A stretch of DNA of 18,699 nt from Fidelibacterota bacterium SCGC AAA160-B08 (GCA_000402755.1 AQSD01000012.1:1-18699), one strand, 5' to 3'. Shown: positions 1 to 8,764, numbered from the stretch's first letter. Notes: generated from the sequence alone by a model not told the origin. Program-made: numbers and translations.

Positions 1-1086
1 TCCTTTAATAAAATATGCAACATCACCTTCTTGCATAATATAATCTCTACCAACATTTTTCACCAAGCCCAATGTTTTTAAATCTTTAATACTTTCTTGA
101 TGTTTTATAGCATCCTCAAAAGTATATATTTCCGCTTTAATAAATTTTGTTGCAAAATCTGTATGAATTTCTGCAGCAGCATCTACCGCACAATCATTTT
201 TATTGATAGTCCAAGCTCGAACCTCCATTTCACCGCACGTAAAAAATGTTTGAAGCCCAAGAGTACTATAGGCTTCTTTTATCAAGGTGTTTAATCCAGT
301 CTCTTTTAGATTGTAGTCTTCTAGAATTATTTTTTTCTCTTCTTCGTCAAAATCAGCCATTTCTGCTTCTAGCTTGCCATTAATAGAAACAAAAGATGAA
401 TGATTATTTTTGGCAACCCCCTCAGCTTTTGAAAGCTGCTCTTTATCAGAAAAATTATCATCTATATTTGCTACGTAAATCATTGGCTTATCCGTTAAAA
501 GAAATAAGTTTTTAATTACATCATTTTGCTTTGAATCTCTTTTAAACGATCTTGCAGCTAAGCCTTCGTTTAAATGAGCTAAAAGCCCCGTTAAGGCTAT
601 TTCTGCTATTTTACCTTCCGGCTTATTAGCATTAAGAAGTTTTTGATTTTTTTCTAAAGACCTTTCTACTGTTTTCATATCAGCCAAGACTAATTCTGTG
701 TTAATAATTTCCATATCATCTAATGGATCTAAGCGATTTTCAACATGTGTAATATTTTTATCAGAAAAAAATCGGACAACCTGTATTATAACTTTTACGG
801 AGCGAATTTGTGATAGAAACTGGTTACCAAGACCTTCTCCTTGATGCGCATTTTTTACTAGTCCTGCGATATCAATAAATTCTATTGTGTTGTAGATAGT
901 TTTTTCTGGTTTAAAAATTTTAGATAAATCATCAAGTCTTGAGTCTGGAACTTCTACCACGCCGGTATTTGGTTCTATAGTACAAAACGGATAATTTTCT
1001 GCAGCAATATTATTTTTGCTCAGAGCATTAAATAGGGTTGACTTCCCTACATTTGGTAATCCTACAAATCCACAATTTAATTTCAT
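1..1086 (-). CDS. ychF: YchF/EngD-type P-loop ATPase (C-terminal end cut by window edge)
   Basis: Conserved P-loop protein of the Obg/YchF group. Family members bind ATP in preference to GTP and associate with ribosomes and the stress response. The frame read from the ATG at 1086 begins MKLNCGFVGLPNVGKST, with the P-loop GLPNVGKS at residues 9-16. The G3 region DIAGLVKNA lies near residue 72 and is followed by GEGLGNQFL, and PLDDMEIINTELVLADM is typical of the family. The G4-position motif reads NIDD at 207-210, where NxxE is the usual YchF form. The visible 362 codons end in DYIMQEGDVAYFIKG, the C-terminal TGS domain ending; family length is about 363-366 residues, so only a few codons are missing. 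It is divergent from the SDR gene across 50 bases. No Shine-Dalgarno sequence is evident. The identity is secure; the ATP preference comes from the family. Confidence 0.95.
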   Translation of the reverse strand, partial: MKLNCGFVGLPNVGKSTLFNALSKNNIAAENYPFCTIEPNTGVVEVPDSRLDDLSKIFKPEKTIYNTIEFIDIAGLVKNAHQGEGLGNQFLSQIRSVKVIIQVVRFFSDKNITHVENRLDPLDDMEIINTELVLADMKTVERSLEKNQKLLNANKPEGKIAEIALTGLLAHLNEGLAARSFKRDSKQNDVIKNLFLLTDKPMIYVANIDDNFSDKEQLSKAEGVAKNNHSSFVSINGKLEAEMADFDEEEKKIILEDYNLKETGLNTLIKEAYSTLGLQTFFTCGEMEVRAWTINKNDCAVDAAAEIHTDFATKFIKAEIYTFEDAIKHQESIKDLKTLGLVKNVGRDYIMQEGDVAYFIKG

Positions 1087-1136
1087 TGTGAGAATATAAT
1101 ACTTAATTGAATGAGTATTTATTAAATTGAATTTCT

Positions 1137-1916
1137 ATGAGTAAACAATGGGCAATCATTTTAGGGTGTTCTACGGGACACGGAGCTGCAACTGCGTTAG
1201 CATTAGCTAACGAAGGATATGGCATTATTGGATTTCATCTAGATCGAGGTCCTATAAAAAAAGAGGCAGAAACTCTCAAAAAAGAAATACAAAAAATTAA
1301 TGGGGGCCATGCACATTTTTGGAATGAAAACGCAGCAGATAAAGAAATCATGTCTAAGCATATAGAAGAAATTGCTTTAATTACTGAGAATCAGCCAATC
1401 AAATTACTTATGCATTCAATTGCTTTTGGGAGCACCACTAATTTTTTTGAACCTACGCCAGTAAGAAAAAGACAAATGGACATGACACAACATGTAATGG
1501 CACATTGCCTTATTTATTGGACTCAATTATTACTTGAACACAACCTTCTATCAAAAGGATCTAGAATTCTTGGCTTAACCAGCGAAGGAAGTTATAAAGC
1601 AATGCAGGGATATGGACCCGTAGGGGTCGCAAAGGCATCACTAGAGGCTGTTATTAGGCAGATAGGATGGGAGCTTGGATCTAAAGGCATTACTGCAAAT
1701 ACAATACAAGCGGGCATTACTCCAACAAGAGCCTTAACAAAAATTTCGGATAATTGGGAAGAATGGATAGAAAAAACAGTGGAAAGAAATCCTATGGGAC
1801 GAACTACAACGCCAGAAGATGTAGCGGGACTAGTCAGTTTATTATTATCGGATAAAGCAGATTTTATTAATTGTTCTACTATTTTTTGTGACGGCGGCGA
1901 ACATCGCTCCTTATAA
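1137..1916 (+). CDS. Short-chain dehydrogenase, enoyl-ACP-reductase-like (FabI/FabL type)
   Basis: NAD(P)-dependent SDR of 259 residues, most like enoyl-[acyl-carrier-protein] reductases, which perform the last reduction of the fatty-acid elongation cycle. The N-terminal Rossmann turn GCSTGHGAA lies at residues 10-18. MHSIAF at 92-97 matches the FabI VHSIGF strand. The catalytic pair has the enoyl-reductase spacing Tyr-x6-Lys (Y159, K166, in YGPVGVAKASLEA) rather than the classical SDR Tyr-x3-Lys. QAGITPTRAL at 191-200 and the CDGG ending fit the family's substrate loop and C-terminus. The second tyrosine of FabI, ten residues before the catalytic one, is absent; the nearest upstream Tyr is Y153. 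It stands alone with no fatty-acid genes beside it, divergent from ychF. The ATG at 1137 has no clear Shine-Dalgarno sequence. The SDR fold is certain and the enoyl-ACP reductase activity is likely; another enoyl or keto reductase remains possible. Confidence 0.8.
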   Translation: MSKQWAIILGCSTGHGAATALALANEGYGIIGFHLDRGPIKKEAETLKKEIQKINGGHAHFWNENAADKEIMSKHIEEIALITENQPIKLLMHSIAFGSTTNFFEPTPVRKRQMDMTQHVMAHCLIYWTQLLLEHNLLSKGSRILGLTSEGSYKAMQGYGPVGVAKASLEAVIRQIGWELGSKGITANTIQAGITPTRALTKISDNWEEWIEKTVERNPMGRTTTPEDVAGLVSLLLSDKADFINCSTIFCDGGEHRSL

Positions 1917-2030
1917 GGCTTAATCCCTGTTTTATTAATCCCCAACCATTTACAATAAGCTGCATCCCGTTAGTGCCCTTAGTGACTCTCTTAGCCTTAA
2001 CATCTGCTAGGATTCTTTTTAATCCTGATA
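1917..2030. other. Spacer between convergent SDR gene and yqgE, with short repeats
   Basis: This 114-base gap separates two genes that end towards each other. It holds the direct repeat TTAATCCC (1920-1927 and 1935-1942), a tandem pair of imperfect 9-mers (CCGTTAGTG 1967-1975, CCCTTAGTG 1976-1984) and a perfect 6-bp inverted repeat AGGATT/AATCCT (2009-2014 and 2021-2026) around a 6-base loop. TAAGGCT (1914-1920) is inverted at 1993-1999. The part from about 1960 to 2010 is visibly richer in G+C than the flanking genes. Neither strand shows a hairpin followed by a T-run, so a standard intrinsic terminator is not supported. A minus-strand frame crosses the gap (see findings). Confidence 0.4.
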
Positions 2031-2582
2031 TCAAGATATACCCCCTATACCTGTTATATTAAATTGATCTAAACCAAAAAATCTAATCAGACTACCCCAA
2101 ATTAATTTTGGGTTTGTAGTAAAAATTTCTTCTGTATTATCATGAACTAACCAATCGCCTCTTTTTATTTCATCTTGTAATTGATTCACATCCCAAGCAG
2201 CATGACCAAAGATTAATTTTGTATTTTTAGGATTTTCATCATCAAACAAAATTTTTTGTATTAAATCGAGATCATTAGAAAGTTTAATTTTTTCTGATAT
2301 ATTAAATAAAATATTTGAATTGTCTGTTTCGCTTAAAACGCACGCTTCATGTAACATGACAGGCCCCCCAAAATAAATTTTTTCTGATTCAGCAATAAGG
2401 TCTTTAAAAAACTTATTTTTTAAGCCAGCGCCAACTACCTTCATTTGGCTAATAGGTTTGTTAATAATTAGACCTAAAACCCCCTCATTGTTGTGTTCAC
2501 AGAGGAGAACAACACTTTCTGCAAAGTATGGGTCTGTCATATTTGGCATGGCGACCAATAGTTTATTTTTTAAGCTGTTCAT
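2031..2582 (-). CDS. yqgE: YqgE/AlgH family protein
   Basis: Member of the YqgE/AlgH (DUF179) family of small cytoplasmic proteins. The biochemical role is not settled; AlgH was linked to alginate regulation in Pseudomonas. The 183 residues carry the family's landmarks in order: LLVAMPNMTDPYFAESVVLL near residues 8-27, CEHNNEGVLGLIINKP shortly after, YFGGPV near 70, and FGHAAWDVNQLQDEI in the second half, matching the usual G-x-AGW-x-x-x-QLE-x-EI block. It ends ITGIGGIS, a normal family length. It is divergent from uvrA across 83 bases and convergent with the SDR gene. No Shine-Dalgarno sequence is seen before the ATG at 2582. The family is certain; the function is unknown. Confidence 0.93.
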   Translation of the reverse strand: MNSLKNKLLVAMPNMTDPYFAESVVLLCEHNNEGVLGLIINKPISQMKVVGAGLKNKFFKDLIAESEKIYFGGPVMLHEACVLSETDNSNILFNISEKIKLSNDLDLIQKILFDDENPKNTKLIFGHAAWDVNQLQDEIKRGDWLVHDNTEEIFTTNPKLIWGSLIRFFGLDQFNITGIGGIS

Positions 2583-2665
2583 TTTATTTTTATGTAAACC
2601 TAAATCTTTTTTTGAATCATTTCTATAGTTAAGTAAGTTATGCGTTAAGTTTTTTTATAAAAATA

Positions 2666-5488
2666 ATGAAAAAAATGAAAAATAAACTATCAATTAGAGG
2701 GGCAAGGCAACACAACCTCAAAGATATTAATGTTGATATTGAAAAAAATAAGTTAGTTGTTATCACTGGACCATCCGGTTCTGGTAAGTCTTCATTGGCA
2801 TTTGATACAATATATGCAGAAGGACAAAGACGATATGTGGAATCACTTTCTGCGTATGCGCGACAATTTTTAGATTTAATGGAAAAGCCAGATGTAGACA
2901 CTATCGAAGGTTTGTCGCCAGCTATATCGATTGAACAAAAAACAGGTTCTCGGAATCCAAGATCTACGGTTGGTACCATCACCGAAATACATGACTATTT
3001 GAGGCTATTGTATGCTAGTATTGGTAAGCCACATTGTTGGGAATGTAATCGTGAAATTAATCGACAAACACCAGAACAAATAGTAGAGCAGATCCTAAAA
3101 CTACACCATGAAGATAAAGCCTATATCTTGTCTCCCGTTATTCAGGGGCGTAAGGGTGAGCACAAAAATGTTATAGAGGATATTAAAAAGAAAGGATTTT
3201 TAAGGGCAAGAATTGATAAAAAAATTGTGTCTTTGAGAAAGCCCGATCCTTTAGAAAAAAATAAAAATCATGACATAGATGTTTTAATTGATCGTGTGAT
3301 GATTAACAAAGATGTAAGATCCCGTTTATTAGAATCTGTAGAATTAGCATTAAAAATGGGTGGAGGTATTTGTATTATAAGCATCAATGGGAAAGAAGAC
3401 TTTATGTTTAGTGAACACTTTGCTTGCGCCTATCATCCCTATATAATGTTATCTGAATTAAAGCCTAGGATGTTTTCATTTAACTCTCCATATGGTGCAT
3501 GCCAACAATGTGATGGGTTAGGCTATATCACAGAAATTGATCCAAACTTAGTAGTTCCAGATAATAAAAAATCACTTATCCAGGAAGCTATTCGTCCAAT
3601 AGGGAGCCAACCAAAAGGCTTTCATGGAAATAAGTTAAGAGCCTTAGCTAGAGAGCACCCGCTTTCTTTTTCTAAGCCATGGAATCAGCTAAGCAAAGAA
3701 GTGAGAACTATTATTTTATACGGCCTAAAAGGGCATAATCTAGATATTGATTTTAAAAATAAAAAATGGTCTGGTACTTATACCGGTGAATGGGAGGGGA
3801 TAATCCCAGAATTGCAAAGGCGCTATAAGCAGACGCAGTCTTATGGAATACGTCGATGGATTGAGAGTTTTATGAGTACAAGAAAATGTGATGCTTGTAT
3901 TGGTAAAAGATTAAAAGAATCTTCGATGCACGTTAAAATAGATACAGAAAATATCGGAGAGATATGTTCCAGAAATATAGAAGATGCACTACAGTTTTTT
4001 GAAAATTTTAATATATCTAAAAGCGATCATGCAATTGCAGATGGAATTTTGAAAGAGGTTAAAAAACGGCTTAATTTTTTAATTAATGTTGGGCTTAGTT
4101 ATTTAACATTAGACAGAGCCTCACGTACTTTATCTGGAGGAGAAGCCCAAAGAATTAGATTGGCATCCCAAGTCGGCTCCCAGCTTACGGGCGTATTATA
4201 TGTACTAGATGAGCCATCAATAGGTCTTCATCCTAGAGATAATGATCGCTTAATTCAGACATTACAATCATTAAAAGATATTGGTAATACAGTCATTGTA
4301 GTAGAGCATGACCTAAATACTATAGAATCTGCAGATCAAATTATTGATATGGGACCTAAAGCTGGAGCTCATGGAGGAGAAGTGGTTTTCTCCGGGACTC
4401 TAAAAGAAATTTTAGCTGATAAAAATACGTTAACCGGACAGTATTTGTCTGGGAAAAAGTATATCCCATTACCAGAGTATAGGACAGTCACCTTTGATCA
4501 TTTTACCATACAGGGAGCAAGCGGGAATAATCTAAAAAATATTGATGTCAGTTTTCCATATGATAGGTTGATAGCAGTCACAGGTGTATCTGGAAGCGGT
4601 AAAAGCTCGCTCATCAATCAAACACTTTATCCAGCCCTATCCAATTTGGTGAATTTAAGTGTTAAAGATATGCTACCATTTACAAACTTATTAAGAGCCG
4701 ATAGAGTAGAAAGAGTGATTAATGTAGATCAGAAGCCTATTGGGAAAACTCCAAGATCAAACCCAGCAACATATACAGGTATTTTTACACATATAAGAGA
4801 TTTATTTGCACAAACAAGAGAGGCAAAGTTAAGAGGATATAAGCTTGGTAGATTTTCATTTAATGTTAAAGGGGGAAGATGTGAGAAGTGTCAGGGAGCC
4901 GGTATTATTAAAATCGAAATGAATTTTTTACCAGATGTATATGTTAATTGTGAAGACTGTAACGGTAAAAGGTATAATAATGAAACACTGCAGATTGAGT
5001 ATAAAGGCCTAAATATTGCTGACGTATTAGCATTATCTGTAGATGAAGCACGTATTTTCTTTAAAAATATATTTTCTATTAAAAAACGTCTCGACACTTT
5101 GCATGATGTAGGATTAGGGTATATTAAATTGGGACAACAAGCAACCACGCTATCTGGCGGAGAGGCCCAAAGAATCAAACTCTCTACAGAGCTTTCAAAA
5201 AATAATACAAAAAACACAGTTTACTTTTTAGATGAACCGACAACAGGATTACATGTAGATGATATTCAAATGCTAATGTCTGTATTGCAAAAGTTAGTCA
5301 CGCAAGGGAACACAGTGATAGTCATTGAACATAACTTGGATGTTATTAAGTGTGCAGACTGGATTATTGATCTAGGACCAGAAGGAGGAGAAGGCGGCGG
5401 AGAACTAGTTGCTCAAGGTACTGTTTTAGATATTTCATACAACAAGAAATCAATAACAGGCCATTTCCTAAAAAAAGTATTAAAATAA
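2666..5488 (+). CDS. uvrA: UvrABC excision nuclease subunit A (UvrA)
   Basis: Damage-recognition ATPase of nucleotide excision repair; a UvrA dimer loads UvrB onto lesions. The 940 residues are full length and hold two ABC ATPase modules. Walker A sites are GPSGSGKSS (35-43) and GVSGSGKSS (640-648). Signature motifs LSGGEAQRIRLASQ and LSGGEAQRIKLSTE are followed by LDEPSIGLHP and LDEPTTGLHV, and switch histidines sit in VEHDL and IEHNL. The second zinc module is intact: CEKCQGAG, then about 20 residues on, CEDCNGKRY. The first reads C254-A-Y-H257 and later C279-Q-Q-C282, so one of the usual four cysteines is histidine. A second ATG at 2675 would also fit; neither has a clear Shine-Dalgarno sequence. 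No uvrB or uvrC lies in the window. The 41-base gap to ruvB shows no terminator. Confidence 0.97.
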   Translation: MKKMKNKLSIRGARQHNLKDINVDIEKNKLVVITGPSGSGKSSLAFDTIYAEGQRRYVESLSAYARQFLDLMEKPDVDTIEGLSPAISIEQKTGSRNPRSTVGTITEIHDYLRLLYASIGKPHCWECNREINRQTPEQIVEQILKLHHEDKAYILSPVIQGRKGEHKNVIEDIKKKGFLRARIDKKIVSLRKPDPLEKNKNHDIDVLIDRVMINKDVRSRLLESVELALKMGGGICIISINGKEDFMFSEHFACAYHPYIMLSELKPRMFSFNSPYGACQQCDGLGYITEIDPNLVVPDNKKSLIQEAIRPIGSQPKGFHGNKLRALAREHPLSFSKPWNQLSKEVRTIILYGLKGHNLDIDFKNKKWSGTYTGEWEGIIPELQRRYKQTQSYGIRRWIESFMSTRKCDACIGKRLKESSMHVKIDTENIGEICSRNIEDALQFFENFNISKSDHAIADGILKEVKKRLNFLINVGLSYLTLDRASRTLSGGEAQRIRLASQVGSQLTGVLYVLDEPSIGLHPRDNDRLIQTLQSLKDIGNTVIVVEHDLNTIESADQIIDMGPKAGAHGGEVVFSGTLKEILADKNTLTGQYLSGKKYIPLPEYRTVTFDHFTIQGASGNNLKNIDVSFPYDRLIAVTGVSGSGKSSLINQTLYPALSNLVNLSVKDMLPFTNLLRADRVERVINVDQKPIGKTPRSNPATYTGIFTHIRDLFAQTREAKLRGYKLGRFSFNVKGGRCEKCQGAGIIKIEMNFLPDVYVNCEDCNGKRYNNETLQIEYKGLNIADVLALSVDEARIFFKNIFSIKKRLDTLHDVGLGYIKLGQQATTLSGGEAQRIKLSTELSKNNTKNTVYFLDEPTTGLHVDDIQMLMSVLQKLVTQGNTVIVIEHNLDVIKCADWIIDLGPEGGEGGGELVAQGTVLDISYNKKSITGHFLKKVLK

Positions 5489-5529
5489 TTTTTTGGATAA
5501 CCATGTTTCTCTAATTATCTTAGTGTATA

Positions 5530-6528
5530 GTGGACACCGAAGAAAAAATAGTTATTTCATCCAACGAAGAGCGAAATTTTGATAAACAAATTAGACCCCA
5601 GTTGTTTGATGAGTTTGTTGGACAGGACGCTTTAGTACATTCCTTAAAAACTTATATATTAGCAGCAAAAGAACGAGAAGAAGCACTAGATCATATTTTA
5701 TTATATGGCCCTCCAGGACTAGGAAAGACTACATTGTCTAATATTATTGCTGCAGAACTAGGTCAAGGCTTTTCTGGCTCTTCAGGCCCAGTAATTTCAA
5801 TTCCAGGAGACTTGTCTGGGATGCTAACAAACTTGCAAAATTGCGATGTATTATTTATAGATGAAATTCATAGAATGAATACATCAGTTGAGGAATATTT
5901 GTATTCTGCCATGGAAGACTATAAAATTGATATCTTAATTGATTCAGGTCCAAATGCTAGGACAGTAAGAATAGATTTAGAACCATTTACTTTGGTTGGT
6001 GCGACTACAAGATTGGGTAATATTTCTACGCCCATGAGGGATAGGTTTGGAGCTATTTTCCGTGTTAATTTTTATAATACAGACGATTTATTTAAAATTT
6101 TAGAAAGAACAGCAAGTATCTTAAACGTGCATGTAGATGAAGATGCTTTATATGAAATTGCTCGTAGATCTCGTGGCACTCCAAGAATTGCAAATAGAGT
6201 ATTAAAGCGAGTAAGAGATTTTGCACAAGTAAAAAAAATTAAAACGATAGGTATAGATTTTGCTAAAAGTTCACTAGAAAGTATAGGTATTGATAAAAAT
6301 GGACTTGAGGAAATGGATAAAAAAATCTTAAAAAATCTTATTCTTAATTTTAATGGAGGACCTACCGGAGGAAAATCTTTAGCAATATCTGTCAATGAAG
6401 ACGTACAAACTATTGAAGATGTCTATGAGCCATACTTAATAAAAGAAGGTTTTATAGAAAGAACATCAAGGGGGCGTAAAGCCACAGACAAAGCATACAA
6501 GTTGTTTGGAATACAAAAACAAAAATAA
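5530..6528 (+). CDS. ruvB: Holliday junction branch migration ATPase RuvB
   Basis: AAA+ motor that, with RuvA, drives branch migration of Holliday junctions in recombination and repair. The 332 residues are of normal length. The start of the ATPase domain, IRPQLFDEFVGQ, is at 21-32, Walker A GPPGLGKT at 60-67, Walker B VLFIDEIH ending at 114, sensor 1 GATTRLG and arginine-finger region STPMRDRFG in the middle. The winged-helix domain has FNGGPTGG, then TIEDVYEPYLIKEGFIERTSRGR near the C-terminus. The start is GTG, three codons after an in-frame TAG at 5521, so no longer start is available apart from ATA at 5527. No Shine-Dalgarno sequence is evident. ruvA and ruvC are not in the window. The next gene is queA, a pairing seen in several phyla. 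Confidence 0.97.
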   Translation: MDTEEKIVISSNEERNFDKQIRPQLFDEFVGQDALVHSLKTYILAAKEREEALDHILLYGPPGLGKTTLSNIIAAELGQGFSGSSGPVISIPGDLSGMLTNLQNCDVLFIDEIHRMNTSVEEYLYSAMEDYKIDILIDSGPNARTVRIDLEPFTLVGATTRLGNISTPMRDRFGAIFRVNFYNTDDLFKILERTASILNVHVDEDALYEIARRSRGTPRIANRVLKRVRDFAQVKKIKTIGIDFAKSSLESIGIDKNGLEEMDKKILKNLILNFNGGPTGGKSLAISVNEDVQTIEDVYEPYLIKEGFIERTSRGRKATDKAYKLFGIQKQK

Positions 6529-6545
6529 ATAGGAGAATTAATTTA

Positions 6546-7622
6546 ATGATCGAAAAAAAGAAAAAATATAAACTAACAGACTTCCGCTACCAGCTTCCTA
6601 AAAAGTTTATTGCACAAAAACCAAAGCCAAAAAGAGATAGTGCAAAAATGATGGTTCTTAATAGAGAAGATCGATCTATTAAGCATAGTAAATTTTCCAA
6701 CATTATTGATCACTTCAAGAAAAATGACCTCTTAATTATGAATAATACTAAAGTATTTCCAGCTAAATTATATGCCACCAAAGATAGAACAGATGCAAAG
6801 GTTGAAATCTTTTTATTAAGAGAATTGGGCGACAGATTATGGGAAGTCTTGGTTAAGCCAGCAAGGAAAGTTAGGATTGGAAATAAATTAATTCTTTCTA
6901 AAAACTTATTTTGTGATGTCATCGATAATACCGTATCAGGCGGTAGAGTAGTTAGGTTTGAATTTGGGGATGAAAATTTTGATGATATTTTAACTAAAAT
7001 TGGCAATCCTCCACTACCTCCATATATCGAAAGACCTACTACTAAACAAGATACAGAAAGATATCAAACAGTATATGCAGAGAAAAGAGGAGCAGTGGCA
7101 GCGCCGATTGCTGGACTTCATTTTACACCAGAATTAATTACAGCTCTTAAAGAGAAAGGTGTACGAATCTATAATATTACACTTCATATAGGGCTAGGTA
7201 CTTTTAAGCCAGTGCAGGTAGAAGATTTAAATAGGCACCATATGGACTCTGAATATTTTGAAGTTAGCCCAGAAACTGCTTTAGCCATTAATGAAGCTAA
7301 AAGAAAAAGAAGAAGAATTTTTGCAGTAGGGACATCTACCGTTAGAGCGTTAGAAACGGTTAATGTATCAGGCTTTCAAATTTCTCCTAAAAAAGGTTGG
7401 ACTAATAAGTTTATTCATCCACCACATGAATTTAAAATCGTAGATGGCTTAATTACCAGCTTTCACCAACCAGAGAGTACTTTATTGATGCTTACTTCTG
7501 CATTTGCAGGGTATAATTTTGTTAAAGAATCATATAAGGTTGCCAAAAAGAAAAACTATAGGTTTTTAAGTTATGGTGATGCCATGCTTATTGTAGGAAA
7601 AAGAGCCCCAGATAATATGTAA
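6546..7622 (+). CDS. queA: S-adenosylmethionine:tRNA ribosyltransferase-isomerase (QueA)
   Basis: Transfers and isomerises the ribosyl part of S-adenosylmethionine onto 7-aminomethyl-7-deazaguanine in tRNA, giving epoxyqueuosine at wobble position 34 of GUN anticodons. The 358 residues match the family end to end: DFRYQLPKKFIAQKP near 12-26, NNTKVFPAKL, LWEVLVKPARKV, then GAVAAPIAGLHFT, LHIGLGTFKPV, HHMDSEYFEV, AVGTSTVRALE, SFHQPESTLLMLTSAFAG and the final FLSYGDAMLI. AGGAG at 6531-6535 lies ten bases before the ATG and supports this start. It overlaps ispDF by one base (TAATG). No other queuosine gene is in view. Confidence 0.97.
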   Translation: MIEKKKKYKLTDFRYQLPKKFIAQKPKPKRDSAKMMVLNREDRSIKHSKFSNIIDHFKKNDLLIMNNTKVFPAKLYATKDRTDAKVEIFLLRELGDRLWEVLVKPARKVRIGNKLILSKNLFCDVIDNTVSGGRVVRFEFGDENFDDILTKIGNPPLPPYIERPTTKQDTERYQTVYAEKRGAVAAPIAGLHFTPELITALKEKGVRIYNITLHIGLGTFKPVQVEDLNRHHMDSEYFEVSPETALAINEAKRKRRRIFAVGTSTVRALETVNVSGFQISPKKGWTNKFIHPPHEFKIVDGLITSFHQPESTLLMLTSAFAGYNFVKESYKVAKKKNYRFLSYGDAMLIVGKRAPDNM

Positions 7623-8764
7623 TGAATGTTGGAGTAATAGTTGCCGGAGGAAAAGGAAGTAGGTTTGGGGGATATAAGCAAACAGCTATTTTAAATAATA
7701 GACCACTATATCAATATAGCCTGGATATTTTTAACAACTCTGATTCAATAGACTCTATTTATCTAGTTATACCAAAAGATTTATCTCCTGAGATTAAAAA
7801 AGACCTATCTACATATGATAAAAATAAACCTATTATTCTATGCGATGGAGGAGAAACCAGATCTGAATCTGTATATAATGCAATTAAAATATTAAGTAAG
7901 GATACAAAGACTGTGTTTATACATGATGCAGCTCGACCATTAATTAGAAATAAACATCTTAGCAGCTTATCTGTAGCATGCGCAAAAAGTGATGGGGCTA
8001 TACTGGCTCATCCAGTTTCTGATACATTGAAAAAAGCCAATAATAATAATATAGCTTTTACAGTAGATAGAAAAAATCTTTGGCTGGCAGAAACACCACA
8101 GGCATTTAATTTCCTTGCTCTAAATACTTGTTATAAAAATACAAACAGCAATGATAGAAAATTTTTTACAGACGAAGCAAGTTTGATGGAGCATAATGGC
8201 TATACGATTCAAATTATAAACAATAAAACTACAAATATTAAAATAACTGAAATGGAAGACATGGCTTTTGTTAAGGGTATGTTATATCAGCACAATAAGG
8301 TTGGAATAGGGGTAGATTTCCACTCTCTTGTTAAAGGGAAGTATCTAGTGGTAGGCGGTCATAAAATTGATTGTGAATTTGAATCAGATGCACATTCAGA
8401 TGGAGATGTATTAACTCATGCCATAACAGACGCGCTATTAGGAGCCTTAAATCTGGGAGATATAGGAGAGCATTTTCCCAATACGCCTGAATATTTAAAT
8501 ATATCTAGTATTGAGCTATTAAAAAAAATTATCCAAAAAATACCAAAAAATATAAAAATAGCTATGATCGATGTGTCTATCGTGCTTAACAAGCCAAAAA
8601 TTTCTCCTCACAAAAAAGCTATTAAAGCATCTTTATCTGAAGCGTTGGGGATTGATAAAAATATTATTTCAATCAAAGCTACTACCACAAATGGCTTGAA
8701 GTTTTTAGACATGACTAGTGGTTGGGGATGTGAAGCAATAGTAACTCTTAGTAATGAAAATTAA
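7622..8764 (+). CDS. ispDF: Bifunctional IspD-IspF (MEP cytidylyltransferase / MEcPP synthase)
   Basis: Fusion of two MEP isoprenoid-pathway enzymes. Residues 1 to about 225 are IspD, which makes CDP-methylerythritol from MEP and CTP: the nucleotide-binding start VIVAGGKGSRFGGYKQ (5-20), then DGGETRSESVYNA and FIHDAARPLI. Residues from about 228 are IspF, which cyclises the phosphorylated intermediate to MEcPP with a divalent metal: VGIGVDFHSL with metal ligands D232 and H234, HSDGDVLTHAITDALLGA with H258, and GDIGEHFPNT. Both active sites look complete. The 380-residue length is normal for the fusion. It begins on the last base of queA and its end overlaps ispE by 11 bases, so three MEP steps are translated in series. 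The missing middle enzyme, IspE, is the next gene. Confidence 0.96.
   Translation: MNVGVIVAGGKGSRFGGYKQTAILNNRPLYQYSLDIFNNSDSIDSIYLVIPKDLSPEIKKDLSTYDKNKPIILCDGGETRSESVYNAIKILSKDTKTVFIHDAARPLIRNKHLSSLSVACAKSDGAILAHPVSDTLKKANNNNIAFTVDRKNLWLAETPQAFNFLALNTCYKNTNSNDRKFFTDEASLMEHNGYTIQIINNKTTNIKITEMEDMAFVKGMLYQHNKVGIGVDFHSLVKGKYLVVGGHKIDCEFESDAHSDGDVLTHAITDALLGALNLGDIGEHFPNTPEYLNISSIELLKKIIQKIPKNIKIAMIDVSIVLNKPKISPHKKAIKASLSEALGIDKNIISIKATTTNGLKFLDMTSGWGCEAIVTLSNEN

Noticed and set aside
97..294. Open frame of 65 codons on the plus strand
   Set aside because: It is entirely antisense to the C-terminal part of ychF, which is conserved on the other strand.
1087..1136. TATAAT at 1095-1100 as a promoter for the SDR gene
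   Set aside because: The hexamer is perfect, but no acceptable -35 element lies 16-18 bases upstream, and such hexamers are frequent in DNA this rich in A+T.
2009..2026. AGGATT/AATCCT inverted repeat as a terminator between the SDR gene and yqgE
   Set aside because: The stem is only six A/T-rich pairs and neither strand has a T-run directly after it.
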